A DNA stretch of 64,000 nt from Sphingomonas sp. UBA978 (GTDB lineage: Bacteria; Pseudomonadota; Alphaproteobacteria; Sphingomonadales; Sphingomonadaceae): NCBI RefSeq assembly GCF_002292295.1, contig NZ_DBBS01000018.1:62001-126000 (forward strand), read 5' to 3'. A program made the translations under genes and the position numbers. The notes beneath the pieces are model-generated. The model had not been told where the DNA came from. It did not search any database and was given only the letters and a program-made list of their open reading frames with translations. Numbering within the stretch: the first letter of the stretch is position 1; each line of letters begins with the position of its first letter. This document shows, in pieces, positions 52,562-61,756 of this stretch.

Positions 52562-53554
52562 ATGATGACCGATACGACGCGCCGTACTTTCGTGACGGGG
52601 GCGACCATTACAGCCGGGGCTGTCGCCGTTACGGCGGCGAACGCCGCGACGCAGAGTGGTGGCGGCCCCGCTGCGACGACACCTGCGGCCGCGGCCTACC
52701 CCAAGCCCCCCTACCCCGTACAGCGCCAGCCTTGGCCCGGTCTCGCGTCCAAGATGACGCCGCGGCCAGACCACGGGGAAACGAGCTACAAGGGATCGGG
52801 CAAGCTCGCCGGCAAGAAGGCGCTGATCACCGGAGGAGACAGTGGCATCGGCCGCGCTGCGGCCATCGCATATGCGCGCGAGGGTGCGGATGTCGCCATC
52901 AACTACCTGCCCTCGGAAGAACCCGACGCGCGCGAAGTCATCGCGTTGATCCGGGCAGAGGAACGCAAGGCGGTTGCCATTCCCGGCGATCTGCGCGACG
53001 AGCGGTTTTGCCGCCGGCTGGTACAGCAAGCGAGCGAACAGCTTGGCGGCCTCGATATTCTAATCAACAACGCGGCCCGTCAGCAGACCCGTCCCGGTAT
53101 CGCAGACATTTCGAGCCAGGATTTCGACGATACCATGAAGACCAACGTCTACGCGCCGTTCTGGCTGACGAGGGCGGCACTGGAACGCATGGGTGCCGGC
53201 GCCGTCATCGTCAACACATCCTCCGAACAGGCAGGCAATCCCTCGCCTGACATCGTCGACTATGCCCTCACCCGCGCAGCCGTGTTGAACTTCACCAAAA
53301 GCATGGCCAAGCAGCTCGCCAGCCGCGGTATCCGCGTGAACGCGGTCGCGCCGGGGCCGTTCTGGACCCCGCTGCAGGTCAGCGGCGGAGCGACGCCCGA
53401 GAAGTTGCGGAGCTTTGGTGGAGACTCGCCGATGGCACGAGCAGGCCAGCCAGCTGAAATCGCAGCGCTTTACGTTGCCGCAGCCGACCCATCCTTGAGC
53501 TATTCGACGGGCCAGATCTTCGGTTCGACGGGCGGAAACGGTCAACCGGCCTAG
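52562..53554 (+). CDS. Tat-exported SDR-family protein with YxxxR in place of YxxxK
   Basis: A 330-residue SDR with a twin-arginine signal (TTRRTFVTGATITAGAVAVTAANAA, residues 5-29), a Pro-rich linker, then the fold of the YhdF/GsP39-type SDRs: TGGDSGIG (90-97), NNAA, NTSSEQ (Ser220-221). The active-site segment is YALTR: Tyr234 kept, Lys replaced by Arg238. GGAGCAATA precedes the ATG. A folded, cofactor-loaded periplasmic SDR is expected from Tat export; weakened catalysis is possible. Role unknown. Followed by a hairpin. Confidence 0.85.
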   Translation: MMTDTTRRTFVTGATITAGAVAVTAANAATQSGGGPAATTPAAAAYPKPPYPVQRQPWPGLASKMTPRPDHGETSYKGSGKLAGKKALITGGDSGIGRAAAIAYAREGADVAINYLPSEEPDAREVIALIRAEERKAVAIPGDLRDERFCRRLVQQASEQLGGLDILINNAARQQTRPGIADISSQDFDDTMKTNVYAPFWLTRAALERMGAGAVIVNTSSEQAGNPSPDIVDYALTRAAVLNFTKSMAKQLASRGIRVNAVAPGPFWTPLQVSGGATPEKLRSFGGDSPMARAGQPAEIAALYVAAADPSLSYSTGQIFGSTGGNGQPA

Positions 53555-53562
53555 CCGAATGT

Positions 53563-53586
53563 GCCGCAACCCTTCCCGGTTGCGGC
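53563..53586. terminator. Hairpin after the Tat-SDR gene
   Basis: GCCGCAACC and GGTTGCGGC are perfect 9-bp arms with a 6-base loop, starting nine bases after the stop, in the gap between convergent genes. No T run on this strand. Confidence 0.55.
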
Positions 53587-53672
53587 GCAAACCAACCGAA
53601 CGCGGCGGCACCGGGCCGGAAGGCCATCACGTCCAGCGTCATGATGTCATTCGAGAGCCGCTAGGACATACT

Positions 53673-56138
53673 TCAGCGTTTCAGCGACAACCGGGCATAA
53701 TAATACCCACCATATGCCCCGAATGGAGAGTTCGACCCGTAAATCGAGCTTCCGATCGTGTTCGGAACGGTATTCCGATCCGGATACGTATCAAAGATGT
53801 TGTAAGCGCCCACCGACACCCGGGCGGCGGGGGTCACGTCATAGCCGACCTCCACGTCGGTGATCCACTTTGCCCCGTAAAACTGGTCCGAGCTGGGCGT
53901 ATTGTTCAGTGACGCCCATTTCCCATACCGCGTTTGCTTTACGTTGACGCCGATCTGGTCCAGATTCCAGTCGAGACCGAGGATCAGCTTGTCCTTCGGC
54001 GTACTGACCGTGAAATAGCCCTGCGTCTGACGGTCGAAGAGCGTAAGGCCCAGTCCGCCCAGCTGCGTCGGCGTGGGGGCGATGTTCCTGATGTCGGTGA
54101 CATTGTGATTGTACCCGACCGTGGTGCGGAGCCGCCCAAGGCTCCCGAGAGGCAGATTGTACGCACCGACGATGTCGAGGCCGCGGGTGCGGGTGTCGAT
54201 TGCATTGGTGAAGAAGCGCACATATTGATCGCCGGAGAACCCATTGGCGCGCAAGATCGCGCGCACACCTGCGCTGGAGAGCAGGCCGGTCAACGTGATG
54301 CGATCATCGATGTCGATCTGATAGGCATCCACCGTCACCGACAGGCCGGACAGCGGCGTCAGTGCGAAGCCGACGCTGTAATTGCGCGACTTTTCGGGCT
54401 TCAGCGGCTCCGCGCCGAGTGCGGCAGCGATCGGAGACCCGGTCCGGACGATCTTCGATTCGATCAGCTGGTACGCGCCGTTCACGAGGTTGAACTGGGT
54501 CGAGGTCTGGGCATAGGCCTGCTGTGCAAGACTGGGTGCCCGGAACCCGTTGGAGAAGGCGCCGCGCAGGTTCAGCCAATCCGCCACCTTGTAGCGCCCC
54601 GAGACTTTTCCGCTCCAGACGTCGCCCGAGCTGTCGTCATAGGTCTCGTATCGGACCGCCCCGGTCAGCAGGAAACGATCGGTGACATCGAGCGCGAGAT
54701 CGACATAGCCCGCCCACACATTGCGCTTGATATCGGCCTCATCGCCGGGTGTGACGATGATCGCGCCCTGAGCACCGACCGCGCCCGGCTGACGGGCAAG
54801 TGGCGTACCCGCGGGGTACACATAGCCCCCATTTGTGTACGCTGCCGGATCGAGGGCTTTCGTGACATAGCTTTCGTACCGGTATTCCGCGCCGGCCGAT
54901 ACCTGCAGGTTCCGGTCACCGAAGACGGCATAGCCGCGCGTCAGGTCGAGATTGTTCGTCCACTGGTCGAATGCGGCGCTGAAGGTATCGAACGATGTCG
55001 GACTGCCGGCGCCGAGCGAGGCGTTGAGCGAATTGTCCGCTCCGCTGCGCGCATAGTCGCGGCCATAGGTGCTGCTGAGATCCAGTTTCCACCCACCGAT
55101 CGAGCCACGCAGTCCGCCGGTGAACTGTCCATCCGTTTCATGCAGGGTGTAATAGGGCGTAAAGCCATCGGGATAGATCGCGATGACATTGCTCGTCGTG
55201 TTCGGCTTTCGCCCCGCCTGGCCGACGCGCGCTTCCCGATAGCCCAGGGTCGTGGTGACATAGGCTTCCACGTTGCCGAGATCGTATCTGCCGTTGAGAG
55301 CACCCTGGATCTGGCGGATCTGGGGCAAGCCGCCCTGATATGTCCGGCGATCCACGGTGGCTTCGCGCGGATCGGGCTGGCCGTTGACCGGAAAATAGAA
55401 TATGCCGGTCACATCGGAATTGCGGACGGTCGCATTCTGGTATTTGCCGTCGATCGACACGGCCAGCGAACCGCGATCCCCCAGAGCGAAGCCCTGTGAC
55501 AGTTGCGCACTGATCGTCTCGCCGTCGCTGCCGTTGACACCGTCACTATACCGCTGCCCGGTCTCGATGCTGGCGGTGCCGCCGGTCGTATTGGATTTCA
55601 GGATGATGTTGATGACGCCAGCGATCGCATCGGAACCGTATTGCGCGGCCGCGCCGTCCCGCAGCACTTCGATCCGCTCGATCGCGCCGACGGGGATCTG
55701 GTCGAGGTCGACCGGGTTGCCACCGGCGGACACATTGCCGGAATTCAGATTGATGAGCGCCGAATTGTGCCGTCGCTTGCCGTTCACCAGCACCAGAACA
55801 TGCACGCCCGACAGGCCGCGGAGACCCGCAGGCCGGGCGACGCTGTCGAAGGACGAACTGCCGACCTGCTGCGCCTGAAAGGACGGCACGAGCTGCGTCA
55901 GCACATCCCTGAGCTGTTGGGAGCCTCCCAGCCTGGCGATGTCCTGCCCGCTGATGACGTCGATCGGCGTGGGGCTGGACGCAATCGTGCGCGGTTGCCC
56001 GCGCGAACCGGTCACGACGATGTCGCTGCCCTCACTTTCCTCCGGTTGGGACGGCGGCGCCTCGACCTGCTGTGCCTGAGCGGCCGTGGGTGAGAGCGAG
56101 GCGATGGAAAGGGCCAGAAGGCTGGATACGATATGCAT
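53673..56138 (-). CDS. TonB-dependent outer-membrane receptor
   Basis: An 821-residue receptor. Signal peptide MHIVSSLLALSIASLSPTAAQAQ, then DIVVTGSRGQPRTIASSPTPIDVISGQDIARLGG, a plug with GLSGVHVLVLVNGKRRHNSALINLN and RIEVLRDGAAAQYGSDAIAGVIN, and a barrel ending in YYYARLSLKR. This is the BtuB/colicin-I-like 'iron complex' subtype common in sphingomonads for organic ligands. GGAGA seven bases before ATG. It follows the amidohydrolase gene on the same strand, so the imported ligand may be that enzyme's substrate. Confidence 0.92.
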   Translation of the reverse strand: MHIVSSLLALSIASLSPTAAQAQQVEAPPSQPEESEGSDIVVTGSRGQPRTIASSPTPIDVISGQDIARLGGSQQLRDVLTQLVPSFQAQQVGSSSFDSVARPAGLRGLSGVHVLVLVNGKRRHNSALINLNSGNVSAGGNPVDLDQIPVGAIERIEVLRDGAAAQYGSDAIAGVINIILKSNTTGGTASIETGQRYSDGVNGSDGETISAQLSQGFALGDRGSLAVSIDGKYQNATVRNSDVTGIFYFPVNGQPDPREATVDRRTYQGGLPQIRQIQGALNGRYDLGNVEAYVTTTLGYREARVGQAGRKPNTTSNVIAIYPDGFTPYYTLHETDGQFTGGLRGSIGGWKLDLSSTYGRDYARSGADNSLNASLGAGSPTSFDTFSAAFDQWTNNLDLTRGYAVFGDRNLQVSAGAEYRYESYVTKALDPAAYTNGGYVYPAGTPLARQPGAVGAQGAIIVTPGDEADIKRNVWAGYVDLALDVTDRFLLTGAVRYETYDDSSGDVWSGKVSGRYKVADWLNLRGAFSNGFRAPSLAQQAYAQTSTQFNLVNGAYQLIESKIVRTGSPIAAALGAEPLKPEKSRNYSVGFALTPLSGLSVTVDAYQIDIDDRITLTGLLSSAGVRAILRANGFSGDQYVRFFTNAIDTRTRGLDIVGAYNLPLGSLGRLRTTVGYNHNVTDIRNIAPTPTQLGGLGLTLFDRQTQGYFTVSTPKDKLILGLDWNLDQIGVNVKQTRYGKWASLNNTPSSDQFYGAKWITDVEVGYDVTPAARVSVGAYNIFDTYPDRNTVPNTIGSSIYGSNSPFGAYGGYYYARLSLKR

Positions 56139-56191
56139 GCGATCTCCGCTGGACGGCGTGATGTAGAAATGACGGGAAGCGGGTGGGGCCG

Positions 56192-57418
56192 TCAGCGAAC
56201 GGTGTCGAACGGCGGAGCTTTGGTCAGCGGGCGTGCCTGATGTCGCGGCACAAGGATCTGACCGCCATCGACGAGCAGGATCCCGTCCCGGAATACCTTG
56301 TCGACCCTGCGCAGCGCCTCGATGTCCAGATCGGGTCGACCGTCGACCACGACGATATCGGCGAGTTTGCCCGAGGAGATGCTGCCGAGCCTGTCGTCCA
56401 TGTCGAGGATCCGGGCATTGGTCAGCGTCGCCGCGCGAAGCGCTTCGGCGGCAGAATATCCGCCCCGGATGAACCATTGCAGCTCGGCGAGATAGACATT
56501 GGGTATCAGCTGGTTAGCGTCGCCGATCGTATCGGTGCCGACCCCCATGACGATCCCCGCCGCCTTCATTTTTCGGAAGACATCGAAATCCGCCTGCGCG
56601 GTCAGCGTGAATCGACGCGATGTCGATCCATAGAAGCCGCCTGCACGGTCCAGAACGTTCTGGTAGACCTGCAGCGTCGGCACCGCGGCGGTACGATGTT
56701 TCGCCATGGCGCGGATCGTCTCATCGGTCCGGGGCAAGGGATGCTCGATGATGTCGACGCCTGCGTCTACGGCGATCGCCGTGTAGACCGTCTCGCAGTC
56801 GCACGTCACCTTCAGGCCCAATCGGTGCGCTTCATCCACCGCCGCGGCAATCTCTTCGGGCGAAAAATGGCTCGCGACCTTGATGACGCTGGCGCCGCGC
56901 TTGAACGTCTCCCGTACCGCACTGCGCCAGGCATCGGCGCCATCGCGTTCCCAGGCGAAATCGGGGCCATGACTGGGCGAGACCGGCCGCTCCGTGGCAT
57001 GGCCACCGGTTCCGGTGATGATATGACCGGCCGTGAACACACGCGGCGCCGGAATGCGGTTCGCTGCGCTCCAGTCGGCGAGAACATAGGGCGCATCGGA
57101 GACACCGTTCAGATCGCGAACCGACGTGATTCCCGCTTCGAGCATCCAACGCAGGTTCCTGACCCCTCGCAGGACGCCATCACCCTCGCTGGCCTGACGG
57201 TCGATCGGCGTGTCGCTGTCTGGGTACGTCAAATGTACGTGCAGATCGATCAGCCCCGGCAGGACCGTCTTGCCACCGACATCGATGACCCGGGCATCGG
57301 CGGGCCAATCGCGCCTGCCTGCGGGCCAGATCGCGCTGATCCTTTTACCCTCGATCACGACGGTGCCGGGGGTCGTTCGCGCCAGTTGTGCGTCGAAGAC
57401 ACGCGATGCGTTCGCCAC
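56192..57418 (-). CDS. Amidohydrolase (imidazolonepropionase-like) with an altered metal site
   Basis: A 408-residue amidohydrolase-superfamily protein. Metal-site residues visible: His60/His62 (DLHVH), carboxylated-Lys candidate Lys180 (VIKV), His226 (IIEHP) and Asp296 (GTDTIG). The strand that normally ends in AHAHG reads VTCDCET (Cys206-Asp207-Cys208), so one His ligand is missing. No signal peptide from this start (57418), unlike many TonB-associated relatives. It may hydrolyse a cyclic amide or dipeptide, perhaps with a changed metal. It precedes the receptor gene by 53 bp and is divergent from the ABC importer with only 32 bp between starts. Confidence 0.83.
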   Translation of the reverse strand: MANASRVFDAQLARTTPGTVVIEGKRISAIWPAGRRDWPADARVIDVGGKTVLPGLIDLHVHLTYPDSDTPIDRQASEGDGVLRGVRNLRWMLEAGITSVRDLNGVSDAPYVLADWSAANRIPAPRVFTAGHIITGTGGHATERPVSPSHGPDFAWERDGADAWRSAVRETFKRGASVIKVASHFSPEEIAAAVDEAHRLGLKVTCDCETVYTAIAVDAGVDIIEHPLPRTDETIRAMAKHRTAAVPTLQVYQNVLDRAGGFYGSTSRRFTLTAQADFDVFRKMKAAGIVMGVGTDTIGDANQLIPNVYLAELQWFIRGGYSAAEALRAATLTNARILDMDDRLGSISSGKLADIVVVDGRPDLDIEALRRVDKVFRDGILLVDGGQILVPRHQARPLTKAPPFDTVR

Positions 57419-57450
57419 CGTCGTCGACCGCGTCCTCGCCGAATTATACG

Positions 57451-58716
57451 ATGCGCATACCCATCGCGGCGATGCTGCGGACGGCGCCGCGCGCCTTGGG
57501 GCTCCTGCCGACGCTGGGTCTGGCGGCCTGTGGTAGCGGCCGCGGTGTCGAACCGTTGAAGTTCTGGGCGATGAGCTACGAGGGCGACTATTCGCCGATG
57601 CTGATGCCCGCCTTCACGGCCGCGACGGGGATCGCGGTCGACGTTCAATCGCTTCCGGCGACGGCCAGCCACGAAAAGCTGCTGACCGCGCAGGCCGGCG
57701 GTGCGATGCCCGACGTGCTGATGCTGTACAATGGCTGGGTCCAGGAGTTCGCGACGATCGGCGCGATCGCCCCGATCCCGTCGCCTGCGCTGGTCGCCGA
57801 CATGTTTCCCGGTGTGCTCGACGCGACCAGGGTTGGCGGCCGAGACTTTGCAGTGCCCTGGTCGGTCGCGCCGCAGGTTCAGTTCTACCGCCGCGACATT
57901 CTCGCCAGGGCGGGCTATGCCGAGCCCGCCGAAGATTGGGACGGTTGGCTCCGCATGGGTCGTGCGATCAAGCGACAGCGGCCTGACGACTTCGTGTTCT
58001 TGCTCCTGCTCAACTGGCCCGACATGCTGATGACGATGCTCGGCCAGACCGGTGCGGCGATGCTGCGCGACCACGATACGCGCGGCAACTTCCAGACGCC
58101 GGAGGCGCGCGCCGCATTCGCCTATTATGCCCGGATATTCGCCGAAGGGCTCGCGCCGAAAGCGCTCTCGACCGAGATCCAGGATCCCGTCGCGGCGTTT
58201 GCGCAGGGCTATTTTGCAATCTGGCCGACCGGCCCGACGACGTTGCTCGACCTGCATCGTCGCGCCGCCGAAATCCCTGCCGAGCGCTGGGGAACCGCAC
58301 GGCTGGCGGGTCCCCACGGTGTCGGCGCGGTGTCGGGCCTGAGTACCAGCCTGTGCGTTTCCGCCTCAACGCCGCGTGCGGCCGACGCCTGGACGCTGGT
58401 TCGCCACCTCAGTTCGCCGGCGAGCGAACTCCGGTACCAGACCATGATCGGCAATCTTCCCGCCCGCCTTCGCGCCTGGTCGTCGCCGCAACTCCGCGCG
58501 CCCATACTGGCGCCGTTCAAGGAACAGATGCGCTTTCCCGCGGTCGCGCCGAGGGTCATCGAGTGGGAACGGATCAAAGTGGAAATCCAGTTCGCCGCCG
58601 AGCGCGTCGTGCGGGGCGTACAGACGATCCCGCAGGCACTTGCCGGGCTCGACACGCGCGTCGACCAGTTGCTGGCCAAACGTCGCGCGCTGGTCGAGGC
58701 CGGGACGCTCGCATGA
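57451..58716 (+). CDS. Sugar ABC transporter substrate-binding lipoprotein
   Basis: A 421-residue family 1 solute-binding protein (MalE/UgpB-like). Signal peptide with lipobox LAAC at about residue 27; mature protein starts EPLKFWAMSYEGDYSPML and has the DVLMLYNGW and FAVPWSVAPQVQFYRRDIL strands of the family. ATG 57451 has no obvious ribosome binding site; ATG 57472 is an alternative. First gene of a sugar importer operon. Confidence 0.86.
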   Translation: MRIPIAAMLRTAPRALGLLPTLGLAACGSGRGVEPLKFWAMSYEGDYSPMLMPAFTAATGIAVDVQSLPATASHEKLLTAQAGGAMPDVLMLYNGWVQEFATIGAIAPIPSPALVADMFPGVLDATRVGGRDFAVPWSVAPQVQFYRRDILARAGYAEPAEDWDGWLRMGRAIKRQRPDDFVFLLLLNWPDMLMTMLGQTGAAMLRDHDTRGNFQTPEARAAFAYYARIFAEGLAPKALSTEIQDPVAAFAQGYFAIWPTGPTTLLDLHRRAAEIPAERWGTARLAGPHGVGAVSGLSTSLCVSASTPRAADAWTLVRHLSSPASELRYQTMIGNLPARLRAWSSPQLRAPILAPFKEQMRFPAVAPRVIEWERIKVEIQFAAERVVRGVQTIPQALAGLDTRVDQLLAKRRALVEAGTLA

Positions 58717-59594
58717 CGCGCCAGGAACGCGCCGCCTGGGTCTTCTCCGCGCCCGTCCTCGCGATCATCGCGCTCGTCTTCGTTCTGCCGACGACGCTCG
58801 CGATGGCATTGTCGGTCACGGATTACTCGATCTACGCGCTGGCCGACTGGGCGAACCTGCGCTTCGTCGGGCTGGGCAATTTCATCGATCTGTTCTCGAC
58901 GCCGCTATTCTGGCGGGCGATGGGCAATACCGCGCTGTTCGCGGTGCTTGGCGTACCGATGGCGATCGGTGCGTCGTTGGCGGTCGCGCTGCTGCTGAAC
59001 GATGCGACCGTGCGGTGGAAGCCGCTGTGGCGCGTGCTGTTGTTCGCACCCTACGTCACCAGTATCGTCGCGACCGCCGTGGTATGGCGATTTCTGTTCA
59101 ACGAGCGCTCTGGCCTCATCAACCGCGCGCTGGCAACGGTCGGGGCAGCGCCGATCGATTGGCTCGGCAACCCGCATACATCGATCCCGGCGATCCTGAT
59201 CTTCGTCACCTGGAAGATCTTCGGCTATAACATGATCGTCTTGACCGCCGCCCTGTCTGTGGTCCCGCAGGACCTGATGGAGGCCGCGCGGCTCGACGGC
59301 GCCGGGCGCTGGACCCGCTTTCGCCATGTCACCCTCCCCGCGATCGGCCCGACCCTGCTGCTCGCCGCGGTGATGAGCGTCGCAGGCTTCCTGCAGATCT
59401 TCGCCGAGCCCTATGTGATGACGCTCGGCGGCCCGGCGCAGAGCACCACGACGATCCTGTATTTCATGTTCGACGAAGGCTTCAAATGGTGGAATCTGGG
59501 GCAGGCGAGCGCGGTCGCATTCGTCTTGTTCCTGATGATCCTTGCGCTGACGATGGTCCAGACGCGGATCGGAAGGCGCTACGAATGGCTTTGA
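58713..59594 (+). CDS. Sugar ABC transporter permease, MalF/UgpA type
   Basis: A 293-residue inner-membrane permease with about six helices and the EAA loop MEAARLDGAGRWTRFRHVTLPAIGP (about residues 190-214). ATGA overlap with the binding-protein stop. Its stop overlaps the second permease by 10 bp. Confidence 0.9.
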   Translation: MTRQERAAWVFSAPVLAIIALVFVLPTTLAMALSVTDYSIYALADWANLRFVGLGNFIDLFSTPLFWRAMGNTALFAVLGVPMAIGASLAVALLLNDATVRWKPLWRVLLFAPYVTSIVATAVVWRFLFNERSGLINRALATVGAAPIDWLGNPHTSIPAILIFVTWKIFGYNMIVLTAALSVVPQDLMEAARLDGAGRWTRFRHVTLPAIGPTLLLAAVMSVAGFLQIFAEPYVMTLGGPAQSTTTILYFMFDEGFKWWNLGQASAVAFVLFLMILALTMVQTRIGRRYEWL

Positions 59595-60433
59595 AGCCTC
59601 GCACGGTCCTTGCGAACATGGCAGTCGTGCTCCTGACGGGGCTGACCATCGCGCCCCTGGTCTACATGGTGATCGTGTCGTTCATGCCGCGTGGGGAATC
59701 GAGCAACCTCCCGACGCCGCTCTGGCCATCGCGCTGGTCGCTGGAGAATTATCACGAACTGCTCGTCCGACGGCTGATCGATGGCGCGTGGTTCGACTAC
59801 CGGATCGTCCCCGCGCTGTTCAACAGCGTCGCGATCGCGGCCATCTCGACGGTCCTGGGCCTGCTGCTGACGGTGCCGGCGGGCTATGCCTTCGCCAAGC
59901 TTCGGTTCCGCGGACGCGAACGGCTGCTGAAGATCCTGATCGCATCGCTCGTCGTGCCGGGCCAGGTCGCGATGCTGCCACTGTTCCTGATCTTCAAGCA
60001 GTTGGGGATCGTCAACAGCTATGCCGGCGTGATCCTGCCGAGCCTTGCTGGCATCTTCGCGATCCTGTTCGTGCGCCAGGCGACGCTGGCGATTCCCGAC
60101 GAGATGATCGACGCGGCGCGGATCGACGGCGCGAGCGAAGCGCGGATTTTCGTCACGATCGTGCTGCCCCTCCTGTCACCGATCGTGGTCACGCTGGCGC
60201 TGTTCATGTTCCTCGGCTCGTGGAACGACTTTCTCTGGCCGCTGATCGTGCTGGCCGACCAGCACCTCTACACGCTGCCGGTGGCGGTCGCGGCGATCGC
60301 GCGGGAGCATTCGGCGGACGGCGAGCTGATGATGGCAGCGGCGGTGGTGACGACACTGCCCGTGCTGCTGCTCTTCCTCGCGATGCAGCGCTATTACCTG
60401 ACCGGCCTGCTCGGCGGCAGCGTAAAGGGGTAG
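59585..60433 (+). CDS. Sugar ABC transporter permease, MalG/UgpE type
   Basis: A 282-residue partner permease; EAA loop IDAARIDGASEARIFVTIVLPLLSP near residues 176-200 and six helices. Starts inside the end of the MalF-type gene. The last 40 bp overlap, tail to tail, the end of the ATPase gene on the other strand, which is unusual for a single transporter. Confidence 0.9.
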   Translation: MALKPRTVLANMAVVLLTGLTIAPLVYMVIVSFMPRGESSNLPTPLWPSRWSLENYHELLVRRLIDGAWFDYRIVPALFNSVAIAAISTVLGLLLTVPAGYAFAKLRFRGRERLLKILIASLVVPGQVAMLPLFLIFKQLGIVNSYAGVILPSLAGIFAILFVRQATLAIPDEMIDAARIDGASEARIFVTIVLPLLSPIVVTLALFMFLGSWNDFLWPLIVLADQHLYTLPVAVAAIAREHSADGELMMAAAVVTTLPVLLLFLAMQRYYLTGLLGGSVKG

Positions 60434-61503
60434 GCGCGGCCATCGGCGGCGAACACATGCGCATTCTCTGGCGCGACGCCGACACGCAGCGTTTCGCCAA
60501 GCGTTGCCGATCGGTCGCCCGGCAGCTGCGCCACGATCGTATCGATCGCACCGCGCGCGCCGAGATGGGCAAACGAGAGCGGCCCGAGCCGTTCGAACAG
60601 CTCGATCGCGCCCAGGAACGACCCTGCGTCATCGACGTGCAGATGTTCGGGACGAACGCCGAGCGTCACCGCCGCACCGACCTTATCCTGAGGAACGATC
60701 GCGCCGGTCCGGACCATCTCGCCCCCCGCCAGCCTGACCATCGTACCGTCATCGTCGACCGACAAGATCGTCGCGGTAAGCAGGTTCATCCCCGGCGAGC
60801 CGATCGCCGCTGCGACGGCAAGACTGGCGGGCCGCCGATACACCTCGATCGGTGGCCCGACCTGCTCGACCCGCCCCTCGCTCATCACGACAATACGGTT
60901 GGCAAGCGTCATCGCCTCGAGCTGGTCGTGCGTGACATAGATCATCGTCGCGCCGAGCTGTTGATGCAGCCGGGCGAACTCGTGCCGCATCCGCGCGCGT
61001 AGATTGGAGTCGAGGTTCGACAATGGCTCATCGAGTAACAATACCCTCGGCCGTCGCACCACCGCACGGGCGATCGAGACGCGCTGGCGCTGGCCGCCGG
61101 ACAGCGCGCGCGGGCGGCGGTCCAGCAGTTCGGACAGGTCCAGCATCGCCGCCACCTCGGCGACACGTTTGGCAATCTCGCGCTTGGCGACCTTCGCGAC
61201 CTTCAATGGAAACGCGATGTTTTCCGCGACCGTCAGATGCGGGTAGAGTGCATAAGACTGGAACACCATCGCCAGCCCGCGATCCGACGGCGCCGCATCT
61301 GTCACGTCGCGCCCGTCGATCATGACCCGGCCCGTGCTCGGTACCTCAAGTCCGGCGATCATACGTAGCAGCGTGGATTTGCCGCACCCCGACGGTCCGA
61401 CGAGAACCACGAACTCGCCGTCAGCGATTGCCAGATCCGTCGGCTGCAGTACCGTCGTGTCGCTGAAACGCTTGGAAAGTCCTCTGATTTCGACGCTCGC
61501 CAC
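60394..61503 (-). CDS. Sugar ABC transporter ATP-binding protein, MalK/UgpC type
   Basis: A 369-residue ATPase: Walker A GPSGCGKST, signature LSGGQRQR, Walker B VLLLDEPLSNLD, switch VTHDQLEAMTLANR, and a C-terminal TOBE/regulatory domain (from about residue 240) of the MalK class. It is the likely motor for the two permeases, yet is read from the opposite strand and convergent with them, so binding protein/permeases and ATPase must have separate promoters. Confidence 0.9.
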   Translation of the reverse strand: MASVEIRGLSKRFSDTTVLQPTDLAIADGEFVVLVGPSGCGKSTLLRMIAGLEVPSTGRVMIDGRDVTDAAPSDRGLAMVFQSYALYPHLTVAENIAFPLKVAKVAKREIAKRVAEVAAMLDLSELLDRRPRALSGGQRQRVSIARAVVRRPRVLLLDEPLSNLDSNLRARMRHEFARLHQQLGATMIYVTHDQLEAMTLANRIVVMSEGRVEQVGPPIEVYRRPASLAVAAAIGSPGMNLLTATILSVDDDGTMVRLAGGEMVRTGAIVPQDKVGAAVTLGVRPEHLHVDDAGSFLGAIELFERLGPLSFAHLGARGAIDTIVAQLPGDRSATLGETLRVGVAPENAHVFAADGRAYPFTLPPSRPVR

Positions 61504-61756
61504 CGCGTGTCCTTTTGCCTAAACCCTTTGGGTAGCGGCAGACACGACTGCGGGCAAAGGCATCGTTTCCGCAGCTCTCGCATCCTTGTGATGACCAGCC
61601 CCAGTTCCGGCCATTCGCGGCCTGTTTTGGTTCCCGCCTTCTGCCATCCGTTCATGTTAGCGGCGGAGAATGTGCTGAGTCCCGGCCCTACCCGCTGCCT
61701 CGCCAGATTTCCCCGAACGGATGCAGACGGTGCGGAAACTTTTCTGTGATTGAGAG
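61504..61756. other. Intergenic stretch before the intact IS6
   Basis: About 250 bases between the ATPase start and the IS6 end. It must hold the ATPase promoter. Short open frames show no motif I recognise. Confidence 0.5.
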
